Shown here piece by piece: positions 1 to 7,829 of a DNA stretch of 64,000 nucleotides. Every line of letters starts with the position of its first letter. Positions within the stretch are counted from its first letter, which is position 1. This DNA is from Paenibacillus oceani (lineage in GTDB: Bacteria > Bacillota > Bacilli > Paenibacillales > NBRC-103111): positions 1 to 64,000 of the forward strand of contig NZ_JACXJA010000027.1 in assembly GCF_014705615.1 (NCBI RefSeq). The letters run 5' to 3'. Both the position numbers and the translations under genes were made by a program. The notes under the pieces were generated by a model. The model saw nothing but the letters and a program-made list of their open reading frames with translations, was not told the origin of the DNA and made no database searches.

Positions 1-23
1 TACTTCACGAACTTTCGTGGAGG

Positions 24-41
24 CCTCAAGAGCCCTTGAGG
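24..41. other. Small perfect hairpin upstream of the tRNA genes
   Basis: CCTCAAG and CTTGAGG form a 7-bp stem with an AGCC loop. It has no T-run and sits before the first tRNA, so it could be a processing stem of a longer transcript entering from the left. Positions 42-117 hold nothing else that I recognise. Confidence 0.35.
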
Positions 42-117
42 TAACGTTTCAATCTCTCTCTTCTTCGGTTCGCATTCAGTTTTCAGGGAACAACAATGAT
101 TGTTCCTTCTTTCATAC

Positions 118-200
118 GCGGTTGTGGTGGAATGGCAGACACGCTATCTTGAGGGGGTAGTGGGCGTACGCCCGTGGAGGTTCGAGTCCTCTCAACCGCA
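118..200 (+). tRNA. tRNA-Leu (anticodon GAG)
   Basis: The acceptor arms GCGGTTG (118-124) and CAACCGC (193-199) pair and A200 is the discriminator base. The anticodon stem CTATC/GGTAG encloses a loop with GAG. A long variable arm (GGGCGTACGCCC region) is typical of class II tRNA-Leu, and the T-loop GTTCGAG is present. No CCA is encoded. It is followed 20 bp later by a second tRNA-Leu, probably in the same transcript. Confidence 0.95.
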
Positions 201-220
201 TTTTATCAACTTCATATTGT

Positions 221-304
221 GCGGTCGTGGCGGAATTGGCAGACGCGCTAGATTCAGGTTCTAGTGATGTAACAGTCGTGGAGGTTCGAGTCCTCTCGAC
301 CGCA
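221..304 (+). tRNA. tRNA-Leu (anticodon CAG)
   Basis: The acceptor arms GCGGTCG (221-227) and CGACCGC (297-303) pair, with discriminator A304. The anticodon stem CTAGA/TCTAG encloses TTCAGGT, giving anticodon CAG. It has a class II variable arm and no encoded CCA. A terminator follows at 324-359, which ends the first tRNA unit. Confidence 0.95.
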
Positions 305-323
305 TTGATGATTTACTTGCAAG

Positions 324-359
324 TATGGACTCTAACCTCAGGGTTGCAGTCCATATTTT
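324..359 (+). terminator. Intrinsic terminator after the tRNA-Leu pair
   Basis: TATGGACT pairs with AGTCCATA, and an inner AACC/GGTT stem closes the loop. TTTT follows directly. It separates the two tRNA transcription units. Confidence 0.75.
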
Positions 360-415
360 GTCCCTAGTTTGGGATGCTGCTTATGCAATCCTTCGTATGG
401 ATATGCAATTTTATA

Positions 416-444
416 TTGCCACCTGAACGTCGATTGTGTATAAT
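416..444 (+). promoter_or_regulatory. Sigma-A promoter of the second tRNA operon
   Basis: TTGCCA (416-421) and a perfect TATAAT (439-444) are separated by exactly 17 bp. It lies about 30 bp before tRNA-Gly and downstream of a terminator, as expected for an independent tRNA operon. Confidence 0.8.
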
Positions 445-475
445 TAGAATCCTGAACGCATGGATTGAATCGTAT

Positions 476-547
476 GCGGACGTGGCTCAGTGGTAGAGCA
501 TCGCCTTGCCAAGGCGAGGGTCGCGAGTTCGAATCTCGTCGTCCGCT
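476..547 (+). tRNA. tRNA-Gly (anticodon GCC)
   Basis: The acceptor arms GCGGACG (476-482) and CGTCCGC (540-546) pair, with T547 as discriminator. The anticodon loop TTGCCAA gives GCC. No CCA is encoded. It is the first gene of the Gly-Leu-Pro-Gly tRNA operon. Confidence 0.95.
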
Positions 548-557
548 TATACCTTAA

Positions 558-637
558 GCCGGTGTGGCGGAATTGGCAGACGCGCGCGATTCAAAATCGT
601 GAGGGAAACCGTGGGGGTTCGAGTCCCTTCACCGGCA
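558..637 (+). tRNA. tRNA-Leu (anticodon CAA)
   Basis: The acceptor arms GCCGGTG (558-564) and CACCGGC (630-636) pair, with discriminator A637. The anticodon stem CGCGA/TCGTG encloses TTCAAAA, giving CAA, which reads UUG. It has a class II variable arm and is the third leucine isoacceptor in this cluster. Confidence 0.94.
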
Positions 638-646
638 TTATATTAT

Positions 647-720
647 CGGGATGTAGCTCAGCTTGGTAGAGCACCTGGTTTGGGACCAGGGGGTCGCATG
701 TTCAAATCGTGTCGTCCCGA
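647..720 (+). tRNA. tRNA-Pro (anticodon TGG)
   Basis: The acceptor arms CGGGATG (647-653) and CGTCCCG (713-719) pair, with discriminator A720. The anticodon stem CCTGG/CCAGG encloses TTTGGGA, giving TGG. It has standard D- and T-arms and no encoded CCA. Confidence 0.95.
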
Positions 721-731
721 CTTTTTCATTT

Positions 732-802
732 GCGGGTGTAGTTCAATGGTAGAACTCCAGCCTTCCAAGCTGGTAGCGTGGGTTCGATTCCCATCACCCG
801 CT
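732..802 (+). tRNA. tRNA-Gly (anticodon TCC)
   Basis: The acceptor arms GCGGGTG (732-738) and CACCCGC (795-801) pair, with T802 as discriminator. The loop CTTCCAA gives anticodon TCC. It is the last tRNA of the operon, with a terminator 19 bp downstream. Confidence 0.95.
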
Positions 803-820
803 TACGTAAACTCACAGTGA

Positions 821-851
821 AGACTGTCGGCGGAAGCCGGCAGTCTTTTTT
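821..851 (+). terminator. Terminator of the tRNA operon
   Basis: An 11-bp stem (AGACTGTCGGC with GCCGGCAGTCT, one G-T pair) has a GGAA tetraloop and is followed by a run of Ts. It ends the Gly-Leu-Pro-Gly tRNA unit. Confidence 0.9.
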
Positions 852-868
852 CTGCCTTTATCGGCGGT

Positions 869-898
869 TTGTGAACATCAATTGCGGTATGGTATAGT
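869..898 (+). promoter_or_regulatory. Putative sigma-A promoter of the DEAD-box helicase gene
   Basis: TTGTGA (869-874) and TATAGT (893-898) are 18 bp apart. It sits 58 bp before the helicase start and downstream of the tRNA terminator. Confidence 0.5.
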
Positions 899-956
899 GG
901 GAATCATAATAATCGGGCTAATCGCCGGACGGCAAGTCCTTAGAAAGAGGTGTACC

Positions 957-2345
957 ATGGCTGAAGATTTTATAAAATTAGGCGTTCGCCCGGAGCTCCA
1001 GAAAGCGATGGCTGCTTATGGAATTACTGATCCGACACCGGTGCAGGCCAAAGCGATCCCGCTGCTGCTCGCAGGTCGTGACGTAGCGGCACAAGCCCAG
1101 ACGGGGACGGGCAAAACATTAGCGTTTGTGCTCCCGATCTTGGAAAAGGTGGAACCGAATCGGCCGTTTACTCAGGCTCTGATCGTTACGCCTACCCGTG
1201 AACTCGCCGTACAGATTGCCAGAGAAACGGAAAGACTGGCTTCGGTTGTCGGCGCTGGAGTGCAGGCGATCTACGGAGGAACGGATATAGACCGTCAAAA
1301 CCGTAAACTGGAGCAAGTGCCGACGATCGTTGTCGGTACGCCGGGCCGTTTGCTTGACCATGTGAAGAGAGAGACGTTATCCCTCAACGGCGTACGTCTG
1401 GTTGTTGTCGATGAAGCGGATGAGATGCTTCGCCGAGGATTTCTGGAGGAAGTCGAGACACTCCTCGCCCTGGCTTCGGAGAAACGGCAAACGATGCTCT
1501 TCTCCGCTACGATGCCTCAACCGATCCGTCAATTGGCGGAGCGCTACATGCGCAAGCCGGATCAGTTGAAAATAGCCGGCAAGCAAGTAACGGTAGATGA
1601 AATTGAACAAGCTGCTGTCGAAACGCCGGAAACGGAAAAAAACAATACGCTTATTCAGTTGATCGGACATTACCGTCCTTTCTTGGCGATGGTTTTCTGC
1701 AGTTCCAAAGGCCGGGCGAATGTCGTGAACGAAGCGCTGCAAAAAGCGGACATTGAATCCGACGTGTTGCATGGGGATCTGTCCCAGGCCAAGCGGGAAT
1801 TCGTCCTGAAGCGGTTCCGCGAAGCGAAGCTCCAAGTGCTCGTTGCGACAGATATCGCTGCTCGCGGGCTTGATATCGAGGGAGTTACCCATGTATTCAA
1901 CTACGATGTGCCGCAAGATTTCGAGTGGTACATTCACCGTATAGGTCGTACCGGACGAGCAGGGGAGAGCGGTATCGCGATTACACTCGTGACGGCACGC
2001 GATCGTCTGAGACTGGCGAAGCTGGAAAGCAAGATCGGCATGAAGCTGCCGCGCCGTGATCAGACGGGTGGACTGCTTTCCAGCGAGGTGGTCAAGAAGA
2101 CAGCTGGGAAGCCAGCAGGCTCCCGTAAAAGCTCCGATTCGGCCGCTTCGAAATACCGGAAGTCCGATACGGGCCGCCAAGGGGCGAAGCGATCGGCGGA
2201 CGGAGGAGCAGGCAGAGGCTTATCGAAAGGGTTCGGCAAAGGACCGGGAAGTTCCCGGTCAACCTTCGGGGGGGGGGCCGGCAAAAACCGTCCCGGTCCA
2301 GGATTCGCAGGCGCTGGTCGCCGCGGAGCGCCCAGAGGCAAATAA
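957..2345 (+). CDS. DEAD-box ATP-dependent RNA helicase
   Basis: A 462-aa superfamily 2 RNA helicase that unwinds RNA duplexes, typically in ribosome assembly, mRNA decay or cold adaptation. In order: a Q motif (TDPTPVQ), Walker A AQTGTGKT, PTREL, the DEAD box VVDEADEML, SAT, then in domain 2 TDIAARGLD and HRIGRTGR. The last 80 or so residues are a basic Gly/Arg/Lys/Ser tail of the kind that binds RNA nonspecifically. The ATG at 957 is chosen because AAAGAGGTG lies just upstream; the frame is open further upstream but without a ribosome site. A run of ten G residues (2268-2277) encodes part of the tail. It resembles CshA/CshB or RhlE-type enzymes; which one cannot be settled by eye. Its own promoter and terminator make it monocistronic. 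Confidence 0.93.
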   Translation: MAEDFIKLGVRPELQKAMAAYGITDPTPVQAKAIPLLLAGRDVAAQAQTGTGKTLAFVLPILEKVEPNRPFTQALIVTPTRELAVQIARETERLASVVGAGVQAIYGGTDIDRQNRKLEQVPTIVVGTPGRLLDHVKRETLSLNGVRLVVVDEADEMLRRGFLEEVETLLALASEKRQTMLFSATMPQPIRQLAERYMRKPDQLKIAGKQVTVDEIEQAAVETPETEKNNTLIQLIGHYRPFLAMVFCSSKGRANVVNEALQKADIESDVLHGDLSQAKREFVLKRFREAKLQVLVATDIAARGLDIEGVTHVFNYDVPQDFEWYIHRIGRTGRAGESGIAITLVTARDRLRLAKLESKIGMKLPRRDQTGGLLSSEVVKKTAGKPAGSRKSSDSAASKYRKSDTGRQGAKRSADGGAGRGLSKGFGKGPGSSRSTFGGGAGKNRPGPGFAGAGRRGAPRGK

Positions 2346-2352
2346 CACGAGA

Positions 2353-2402
2353 AAGACGCTTTCTAACCACGATCTTTAGTGGTATTGGAGGCGTCTTTTT
2401 TA
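2353..2402 (+). terminator. Terminator of the helicase gene
   Basis: AAGACGC pairs with GCGTCTT around an inner ACCAC/GTGGT stem, followed by six Ts. It starts eight bases after the stop codon. Confidence 0.85.
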
Positions 2403-2507
2403 CATATCAGCACATGTTCTTCACCGTGAAAAACAGAGAAGGGGCCAGGGCCATCATGTTTGTCGAGTCAGCAAGTTTCGTAAACCGTTCATAGTGTGGG
2501 TGGATGG

Positions 2508-2752
2508 CCGGTTTGGATCTTCTGCTGCCCTTCTATAAGCGGGGGAAGGAAGCAAATAGGAGCGGTTTGTACCCGTTATTTTGTCCAAAACCAGATTGGG
2601 TGGGGAAAAAAGGGTGGTTTGGAACTGCTAATCCCCTCGAAAAGGGTACATTCCCCATCAGTTGGCTGGAATAAAGGGTCCAAACCGCTCTTATTCGCTT
2701 CAACCGTCCCCATATGCCGAAAATAGAGGGCGCAAAAGCCTCTTATTTTGTT
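2508..2752. repeat. Large imperfect palindromic intergenic repeat
   Basis: This 560-bp gene-free stretch (2346-2905) is dominated by repeated units built on a GCGGTTTGGACCC-like core: on the plus strand near 2508, 2562 and 2616 (period 53-54 bp) and inverted at about 2670-2690. The two halves align as a long imperfect inverted repeat; for example AGCGGTTTGTACCCGTTATT on the left mirrors AATAAAGGGTCCAAACCGCT on the right. TGGGGAA and TTCCCCA flank the centre. Short ORFs inside it are chance. It could be a MITE-like element or a structured RNA. I see nothing in 2760-2905. Confidence 0.6.
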
Positions 2753-2905
2753 ATAGGACATCCGTTCCGCATTCGGCGAGACTGAACACGTTCTGTTCGC
2801 ACATCAAGCAAGAATTTTCACCGAAAGCGGCAAGCAGGTGATGTCTAGGGTCGGCAGTTTCGTCAACACGTCGAGGGGCAACGGAAAAGAAAAGTGTTTA
2901 GCAGA

Positions 2906-4042
2906 TCAGTTATCGTTCCTTCGGGTCATTTGCTGCCATACGGAACCTTCGGCTGCTACTCCGCCTTCAATCCGTTCTATAGCCAGTTTGACCTGCATAC
3001 GCACTTCAAATTCGGGATCATCGGCCGCCTCCAGCAGTGCCGGCAACGAACGTTCGTCCCCGGTCTCGTACAAGAAACGTGCGGCTCTCCAGCGGACGAG
3101 CTTGTTCGAATCGCGGAGCGACTCGGTCATCGCATCAATGGCCGCCGGATCTCCGATATCGGAGATCGTATCTCCTGCCGTTCTTCGGACGGACACAGAA
3201 TTATCGCGCAGCGCCTGATACAAATAAGGCAGCACTTCCGGCTCGCGAATATCGCCGATATAGACGGAGGCCAGTCTCCGGATTGACGCTTGCGGGTCGT
3301 TCAGCGCCTTGGCCAGCAGCGGCAGGCTCTCCATGGACGGTTTAATTTGCTGAAGGGCGGCGTACCGCTTTTTCCAGTCAGGGTCATCCAGATGACGTTC
3401 GATTTCAGCTAAACCCAGTTCCGGCTGGATCGCAGGCTCGCTTGTCCCGTCCACTCCGGCGGATTGGGCCGCTTTCACCAGTTCATTCAGCCTTGTCTGG
3501 TCATACGTCGCATCCAGCTCCTGAACGATCTGGTCGGCTATCTCCTGGAGTTCTCCATAGCGAATCCCGATCTCTTCCAGCTTTCGCTCCTTGATCAGAT
3601 TGGGTGAAGCGTTGCCGGCGTTCATAGCTGCTTCTATGAACCGTTCGGGCATTGCCCTCCGGACTTCTTCGCCCCCGGACCGGACGCGTATTTGCATAGG
3701 AATGGAACGAAACGATTGGACAAGGACGGAAGCTTCACCGAATGAATCGGCATCTATGCTCTCCGGCACGACCGAGGTCTGAACCTCGTCCGATCCCAGT
3801 ATGGACCGTATAGCTGCGAGAATCGCCTGCCAGTCGCCTTTTGGATGCCGATCCACAGCGATAAAGTCGGCGGTATGGAAGATGGAGGTCACCCCGGGTA
3901 TTTCCAGAATGCTCCGGAACGGAACGGGCATGGCGGTGTTCGCTTTCGTATACGTTCGCATCGCGCCTTTTGGCAAGGCTTCATCTAAGTTAATTTTCAT
4001 CGAGTTCGGACTAGGCGTTGGTTCGATGGATATGATTCTCAT
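2906..4042 (-). CDS. CvfC-like protein: NifU-N-type domain plus HEAT repeats
   Basis: A 378-aa protein resembling the conserved virulence factor C (CvfC) family. The N-terminal 85 residues, starting MRIISIEPTPSPNS, look like the small Nfu/NifU N-terminal scaffold domain. Four or more HEAT-like repeats follow at about 230-365, recognisable by recurring LPLLAKALNDPQ-, LPYLYQALRDNS- and LPALLEAADDPE-type helices. HEAT repeats usually make protein-binding superhelices; no enzymatic motif is visible. The ATG at 4042 is preferred over an upstream in-frame one because GGGAGGAGGG lies 8 bases before it. It follows the guanylate-kinase-like gene on the same strand but a terminator-like hairpin lies between. 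The family's link to virulence comes from staphylococci; the role here is unknown. Confidence 0.75.
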   Translation of the reverse strand: MRIISIEPTPSPNSMKINLDEALPKGAMRTYTKANTAMPVPFRSILEIPGVTSIFHTADFIAVDRHPKGDWQAILAAIRSILGSDEVQTSVVPESIDADSFGEASVLVQSFRSIPMQIRVRSGGEEVRRAMPERFIEAAMNAGNASPNLIKERKLEEIGIRYGELQEIADQIVQELDATYDQTRLNELVKAAQSAGVDGTSEPAIQPELGLAEIERHLDDPDWKKRYAALQQIKPSMESLPLLAKALNDPQASIRRLASVYIGDIREPEVLPYLYQALRDNSVSVRRTAGDTISDIGDPAAIDAMTESLRDSNKLVRWRAARFLYETGDERSLPALLEAADDPEFEVRMQVKLAIERIEGGVAAEGSVWQQMTRRNDN

Positions 4043-4085
4043 CCGTATATCCCTCCTCCCCTCTATTGTGTCACAAAATGCAACA

Positions 4086-4113
4086 AGAAAAAACCCCGTC
4101 GGTTTGGCGGGGG
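4086..4113 (-). terminator. Terminator after the guanylate-kinase-like gene
   Basis: On the minus strand CCCCG/CGGGG forms a short stem followed by TTTTTT, just past the stop at 4120. The stem is short, so read-through into the CvfC-like gene is possible. Confidence 0.55.
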
Positions 4114-4119
4114 ATAGGA

Positions 4120-4692
4120 TCAATCCAATTGTAGAAGCTGCCGGTTCATGTACGGCTCTATCGTATTCGATATAGCGAAGACAGTGTGGGCCAGGTCGAC
4201 ATTCTCATACGCATACTCGCACTCCGGCAGTGCGGACATCGCTTCGTCGTAGTAGGCCATGCGGGCCGAGACCAGCTCGTCGCTGTCTCCGCGGTCACGC
4301 TGCCTCTTCAATACGGAAGGCCGGTCTGCATACACGAACAGTCTCACGACTGAGCGACCGAACGCTTGCTTCAATATACGCGCCCCATCCGGATTCAAGA
4401 TGACGTACACAAATCCGTGCTCCTCCCATAACCGCAAAATGTCGGCGTGCTTGATTCCGTACAGTTGGCCGTCGATGTGCACACTCTCTACGAACTCGCC
4501 GCGTCGTTCCGATTCCAGGAAGGAATCCGCAGCAATGAAGTGGTAATCTTGACCGTCCTGCTCTCCGGCTCGCCTCGCCCGGGTCGTATAGGATAACACT
4601 TTGGTCAGTTCTAGCGTCGCTCCCGTCATATCGGCGATCGTCTTGCGTCCGGAACCGTCCGGCCCTGTGAATACGAAAATGGTTTTTTGCAC
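4120..4692 (-). CDS. Guanylate-kinase-like protein with altered P-loop
   Basis: A 190-aa protein with the guanylate kinase fold signature: an N-terminal nucleotide loop, the GMP-binding stretch YTTRARRAGEQDGQDYHF at about 36-53, and a FVYADRPS-type lid region. True Gmk transfers phosphate from ATP to GMP. The P-loop reads GPDGSGRKT instead of GPSGVGKGT, so the catalytic lysine position holds Arg and Lys is shifted by one. This suggests a divergent paralogue rather than the essential housekeeping enzyme. The ATG follows GGAGGAGAT. It lies between the stator genes and the CvfC-like gene on the same strand. A role in GMP phosphorylation is plausible but unproven. Confidence 0.7.
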   Translation of the reverse strand: MQKTIFVFTGPDGSGRKTIADMTGATLELTKVLSYTTRARRAGEQDGQDYHFIAADSFLESERRGEFVESVHIDGQLYGIKHADILRLWEEHGFVYVILNPDGARILKQAFGRSVVRLFVYADRPSVLKRQRDRGDSDELVSARMAYYDEAMSALPECEYAYENVDLAHTVFAISNTIEPYMNRQLLQLD

Positions 4693-4782
4693 ATCGATCT
4701 CCTCCTCCAGAAGAGTTTGTTTCGCTCGTTATGAAGCCGGAACGGAAGACGTTTCATGTATTATCCTATTCGCAAAGGATGC

Positions 4783-4816
4783 AAAAAAGAAGAGCTCCAT
4801 TAGCGGAAGCTCTTCT
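4783..4816 (-). terminator. Terminator of motAB
   Basis: On the minus strand AGAAGAGCT pairs with AGCTCTTCT and runs into six Ts. It is 18 bp past the motB stop. Confidence 0.85.
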
Positions 4817-4833
4817 GGTCTTGTAGGTATGCC

Positions 4834-5643
4834 TTAAGGGTTGCCGGTGACGCTAAGCGTATCCGGTTCCTTGATTGTGCGGAGAATCGATACTTCAACC
4901 CGGCGGTTTTTGGCTTTTCCTTCGGCTGTATCGTTCGTATCGATCGGCTGGAACTCTCCATATCCAATCGTACGGAAACGTTCGGCACTGATCTTGTCGT
5001 TTTGAAGCAAAATTTTCATGAAATTGATCGCACGCTTGGCGCTCAAATCCCAGTTCGTATCGAATTCTGCATTTCGGATCGGTACGTTATCCGTATGTCC
5101 GGCCACTTCGATCTGATATTGCGGGTACTGCGTCAGCATGTCCGAGATCGTGACAGCCAGCTTCTGGGCATCGGTTTTCAGATTAGCGCTTCCGGAAGCG
5201 AACAAGGCGTTGTCCCGAATCGTAATCATCAGCATGTCGTGGGTCAGCTTCGTTTCCAGTTGGGTATCCAGGTTATTGTCCTGAATATATTGATCGATCT
5301 TTTGTTTCAATTCCTTCAACTCGGCCGTTTCTTTTTGAATCAGCTGCTGCTGTTGCTCGGCTTTAATCTCTTGAGCCGACTTGCCGTCCTGATCCTTTTT
5401 CTTGATATCCGAAGCGGGAGGGTCGATCAGCGGAATGACCTCAGGCTGATCAAAGAAACTGGAGCCCCCAGTAAAAGCGGAATTCAGGCTTTTCATGATC
5501 GAATCGTATTTTTTGGAATCCATCTGACTGGAAGCGAACAAAATAATGAATAACGCCAGAAGAAGCGTCAGCAGATCCGCATAAGGAATTAGCCAAGTCT
5601 CGTCGATATGGTCTTCATGATGCTGCTTGCGCTTCTTGTTCAC
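4834..5643 (-). CDS. motB: Flagellar motor stator protein MotB
   Basis: A 269-aa stator subunit that anchors the proton-conducting MotAB complex to peptidoglycan. A single membrane helix (about 18-40, IPYADLLTLLLALFIILFAS) carries the key aspartate at residue 23. A Gln/Lys-rich coiled segment follows. The C-terminal OmpA-like peptidoglycan-binding domain is marked by EVAGHTDNVPI and NWDLSAKRA. The start is GTG at 5643, preceded by AGGAGAGG, and overlaps the end of motA by 29 bp, which implies translational coupling. The membrane helix resembles proton-type MotB more than sodium-type MotS, as far as can be judged by eye. Confidence 0.93.
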   Translation of the reverse strand: MNKKRKQHHEDHIDETWLIPYADLLTLLLALFIILFASSQMDSKKYDSIMKSLNSAFTGGSSFFDQPEVIPLIDPPASDIKKKDQDGKSAQEIKAEQQQQLIQKETAELKELKQKIDQYIQDNNLDTQLETKLTHDMLMITIRDNALFASGSANLKTDAQKLAVTISDMLTQYPQYQIEVAGHTDNVPIRNAEFDTNWDLSAKRAINFMKILLQNDKISAERFRTIGYGEFQPIDTNDTAEGKAKNRRVEVSILRTIKEPDTLSVTGNP

Positions 5644-6424
5644 TGCCTACCTCTCCTTTTTGGTCGGAGTAACGCTCGGACGGCGGCAAATAGACAGACA
5701 GCTTCTGTTCGATCGCGATAGCGGATATACCGGACTGAATCGACAGCAAGCCTTCTACCATCATCATCTTCAACTCGACTTCTTTCTTGGATATTTGCTT
5801 CAGTTTGTTGGCGAACGGATGCCACAGCACGTAGCCAGTAAAAATACCGAGCAGCGTCGCCACGAAGGCGGCCGAGATCAGATGGCCCAGCTGTTCGACC
5901 TGGTTCAGGTTGCTGAGCGCGGCGATCAGACCGACGACAGCACCGAGTACCCCCAGTGTTGGAGCATATGTACCCGCCTGAGTAAAGATCAGCGCGCCGG
6001 AACGATGCCGTTCTTCCATAGCCGATATTTCTTCCATCAGCACATCGTGGATAAACTCCTGGTCGCTGCCGTCAATAATCATACGCATTCCGTTGCGCAG
6101 AAACATATCGTCGATCTCGTCGACCTTGCTTTCCAGCGCGAGCAAACCTTCGCGGCGGGTAATCGTGACCCATTCAATAAACAATTGGATCAGTTCCTTC
6201 TTGGATACGAGCTTTTGCTGCTTGAACAAAATGGCGAACAGCTTCGGTACCTTTTTGAGGTCGTTCATCGGGAAGGCGATGAACACGGCCGCAATCGTAC
6301 CTAAAATGATAATGAGCAAAGCGGCCGGGTTAGCCAGCGAGACCAGACTGGCTCCCTTCATCACCATGCCCAGCCCTACTGCGATAAGCGCAAGTATAAG
6401 GCCAATTCCAGTTGATTTCTCCAT
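5615..6424 (-). CDS. motA: Flagellar motor stator protein MotA
   Basis: A 269-aa polytopic membrane protein that forms the ion channel of the flagellar motor with MotB. Four membrane helices are visible: two near the N terminus (GIGLILALIAVGLGMV and PAALLIIILGTIAAVFIAFP) and two around 150-200 (TLGVLGAVVGLIAAL and ISAAFVATLLGIFTGYVLW). Charged cytoplasmic stretches between helices 2 and 3 should contact FliG. The ATG at 6424 is chosen over the one at 6451 because AAGGAC precedes it and because a sigma-D-type promoter places the transcript start near 6447. No other flagellar genes are in the window. Confidence 0.92.
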   Translation of the reverse strand: MEKSTGIGLILALIAVGLGMVMKGASLVSLANPAALLIIILGTIAAVFIAFPMNDLKKVPKLFAILFKQQKLVSKKELIQLFIEWVTITRREGLLALESKVDEIDDMFLRNGMRMIIDGSDQEFIHDVLMEEISAMEERHRSGALIFTQAGTYAPTLGVLGAVVGLIAALSNLNQVEQLGHLISAAFVATLLGIFTGYVLWHPFANKLKQISKKEVELKMMMVEGLLSIQSGISAIAIEQKLSVYLPPSERYSDQKGEVGSEQEAQAAS

Positions 6425-6453
6425 CCGTTGCACCGTCCTTAAGTAGTCCATCC

Positions 6454-6480
6454 TATACGGCTTGGTTGTATAGGACTATA
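6454..6480 (-). promoter_or_regulatory. Putative sigma-D (motility) promoter of motAB
   Basis: On the minus strand TATA, 15 bp, then GCCGTATA closely matches the motility sigma consensus TAAA-N15-GCCGATAT. It overlaps an inverted repeat CCTATAC/GTATAGG (6452-6474). The remainder of the gap, 6481-6816, shows no gene or clear signal. Confidence 0.55.
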
Positions 6481-6816
6481 ATTCGATTAATACCGACAAA
6501 TTCCTGCATAGGAAGAAAACAAAAAAGGTATAGATTGTAATTGTATGGAGTATATTTGTCGAAAGACTCAAGTGTCCGGACATATCTATCCGAGCGATAG
6601 CCGATAAATCGCTGTAAGTAGGAAAAATTCCCTAATCCCGGATTCGTTATCGTATAGTTTCGGGCGACTAATTGTTCATTACCCATCCTGAACGGTTTCG
6701 GTTCGAGGTACGGATACCTGTTCCATGCCCTTTCATCTTGCAGAACTCAAAGTAGGATTCAAGACCTTTCTGTTCACGATTATAAGAAATCCGGCAAATC
6801 ATGTACGACGGCAAAC

Positions 6817-6850
6817 GAAAAAAACGCCAAAAGCGTTATAGCCTTGGCGG
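6817..6850 (-). terminator. Terminator after the sporulation lipoprotein gene
   Basis: On the minus strand CGCCAA pairs with TTGGCG across a short loop and is followed by seven Ts. It is about 75 bp past the stop at 6925. Confidence 0.7.
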
Positions 6851-6924
6851 TTGTGGAGCATCCACTATTCTCATTGAAATTGATTCTTATTTAGATGAAG
6901 AAACTCGGTGAAAAGACGTTTTTC

Positions 6925-7608
6925 TTACGGATTCGTCTCAATAATGCCGTGGTCGCCGAAATGATCTTTAACCAAAGAGTTGAAATCCGCAACGTAAGGC
7001 TGAAGCGACCCGCCCTTCCATACTTCAAGCGCATAGGTACTCATACGGTTAATGAACTGCTGATTGGCCGAGATGAAGACGTTCGTTATATTCGGATGAT
7101 GCTGCCTTACAAGGGCGGACAATTCCTTCACAAGCTCGCTGGAGAGATCCTGCGGATTCGGAATCGTATCGAAGCTGTACTTGTCCATTACGACGTCACC
7201 CTTCGGGAGCACGTAAGAGACATCGGAATGGTCGTCCACTCCGGGCGAAGCGATCGTCCGGTCGCTGAACAAAATGGTTCCTTTCCCCTTGGTCCCGGTC
7301 GCCGTCTTATCCAGCACGATTGCCACATAGGCATTTTTGTCGGTCACGAAGACGAAGGAGCTGCGTATTCCCTTCATATCGTCTACGGCATCTGTGGTGG
7401 ATTGAGTGAACTGAAGACTGTTATTGTGGTGGTCGGCGGCTTTCAGCTGCGTGTTATAGGTCCGAAACCCGGAACGCTCGTGGGATTCCGTCCGGCTGCC
7501 GTAATCGGAAGGACCGGCTTCAAAGTGCTTCTGATACGAGCAGGCAGATATCCAGACGACAGCGGCGGCGAGGACGGCCAACGATCGGACTACAGTCAGG
7601 CGGTTCAT
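6925..7608 (-). CDS. YhcN/YlaJ-family sporulation lipoprotein
   Basis: A 227-aa predicted lipoprotein. The signal peptide ends in lipobox ISAC with Cys at residue 23. The body contains the YhcN/YlaJ-type pattern: a stretch around TDKNAYVAIVLDK, then conserved segments ending in PNITNVFISANQQFINRM. Members of this family are made in the forespore and sit in the spore inner membrane. The ATG at 7608 is preceded by AGGAGG six bases away; an upstream in-frame ATG lacks this. It lies alone, divergent from the ctaCDEF operon. Confidence 0.8.
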   Translation of the reverse strand: MNRLTVVRSLAVLAAAVVWISACSYQKHFEAGPSDYGSRTESHERSGFRTYNTQLKAADHHNNSLQFTQSTTDAVDDMKGIRSSFVFVTDKNAYVAIVLDKTATGTKGKGTILFSDRTIASPGVDDHSDVSYVLPKGDVVMDKYSFDTIPNPQDLSSELVKELSALVRQHHPNITNVFISANQQFINRMSTYALEVWKGGSLQPYVADFNSLVKDHFGDHGIIETNP

Positions 7609-7829
7609 GAAGTACCTCCTCATCGTATAAAGTCCCTTTATAGGGTTTGTTATTTCGGACGGATTATGCATGAACGCCGCAGCGTGGTTTGCCTAAAAAA
7701 GCATTCGTTTTTGCATAAAGGGGCCGTATTATGGAAATAACCTTTATGAGCCCTTTTCTAAGAAATCGAGGGAGGAAAAAAGGCTGAATACCGTTGATTT
7801 AGAACAATTTGTGAACTTTCCCATTGCGA

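Noticed and set aside
506-820. 104-aa open frame across the tRNA genes
   Set aside because: It reads through four tRNA genes and has no ribosome site.
1377-2180. 267-aa minus-strand frame
   Set aside because: It is antisense to the DEAD-box helicase gene, whose motifs are complete.
2496-2761. Short frames inside the palindromic repeat (76 and 61 codons)
   Set aside because: They come from the repeat itself, on both strands, with no ribosome sites.
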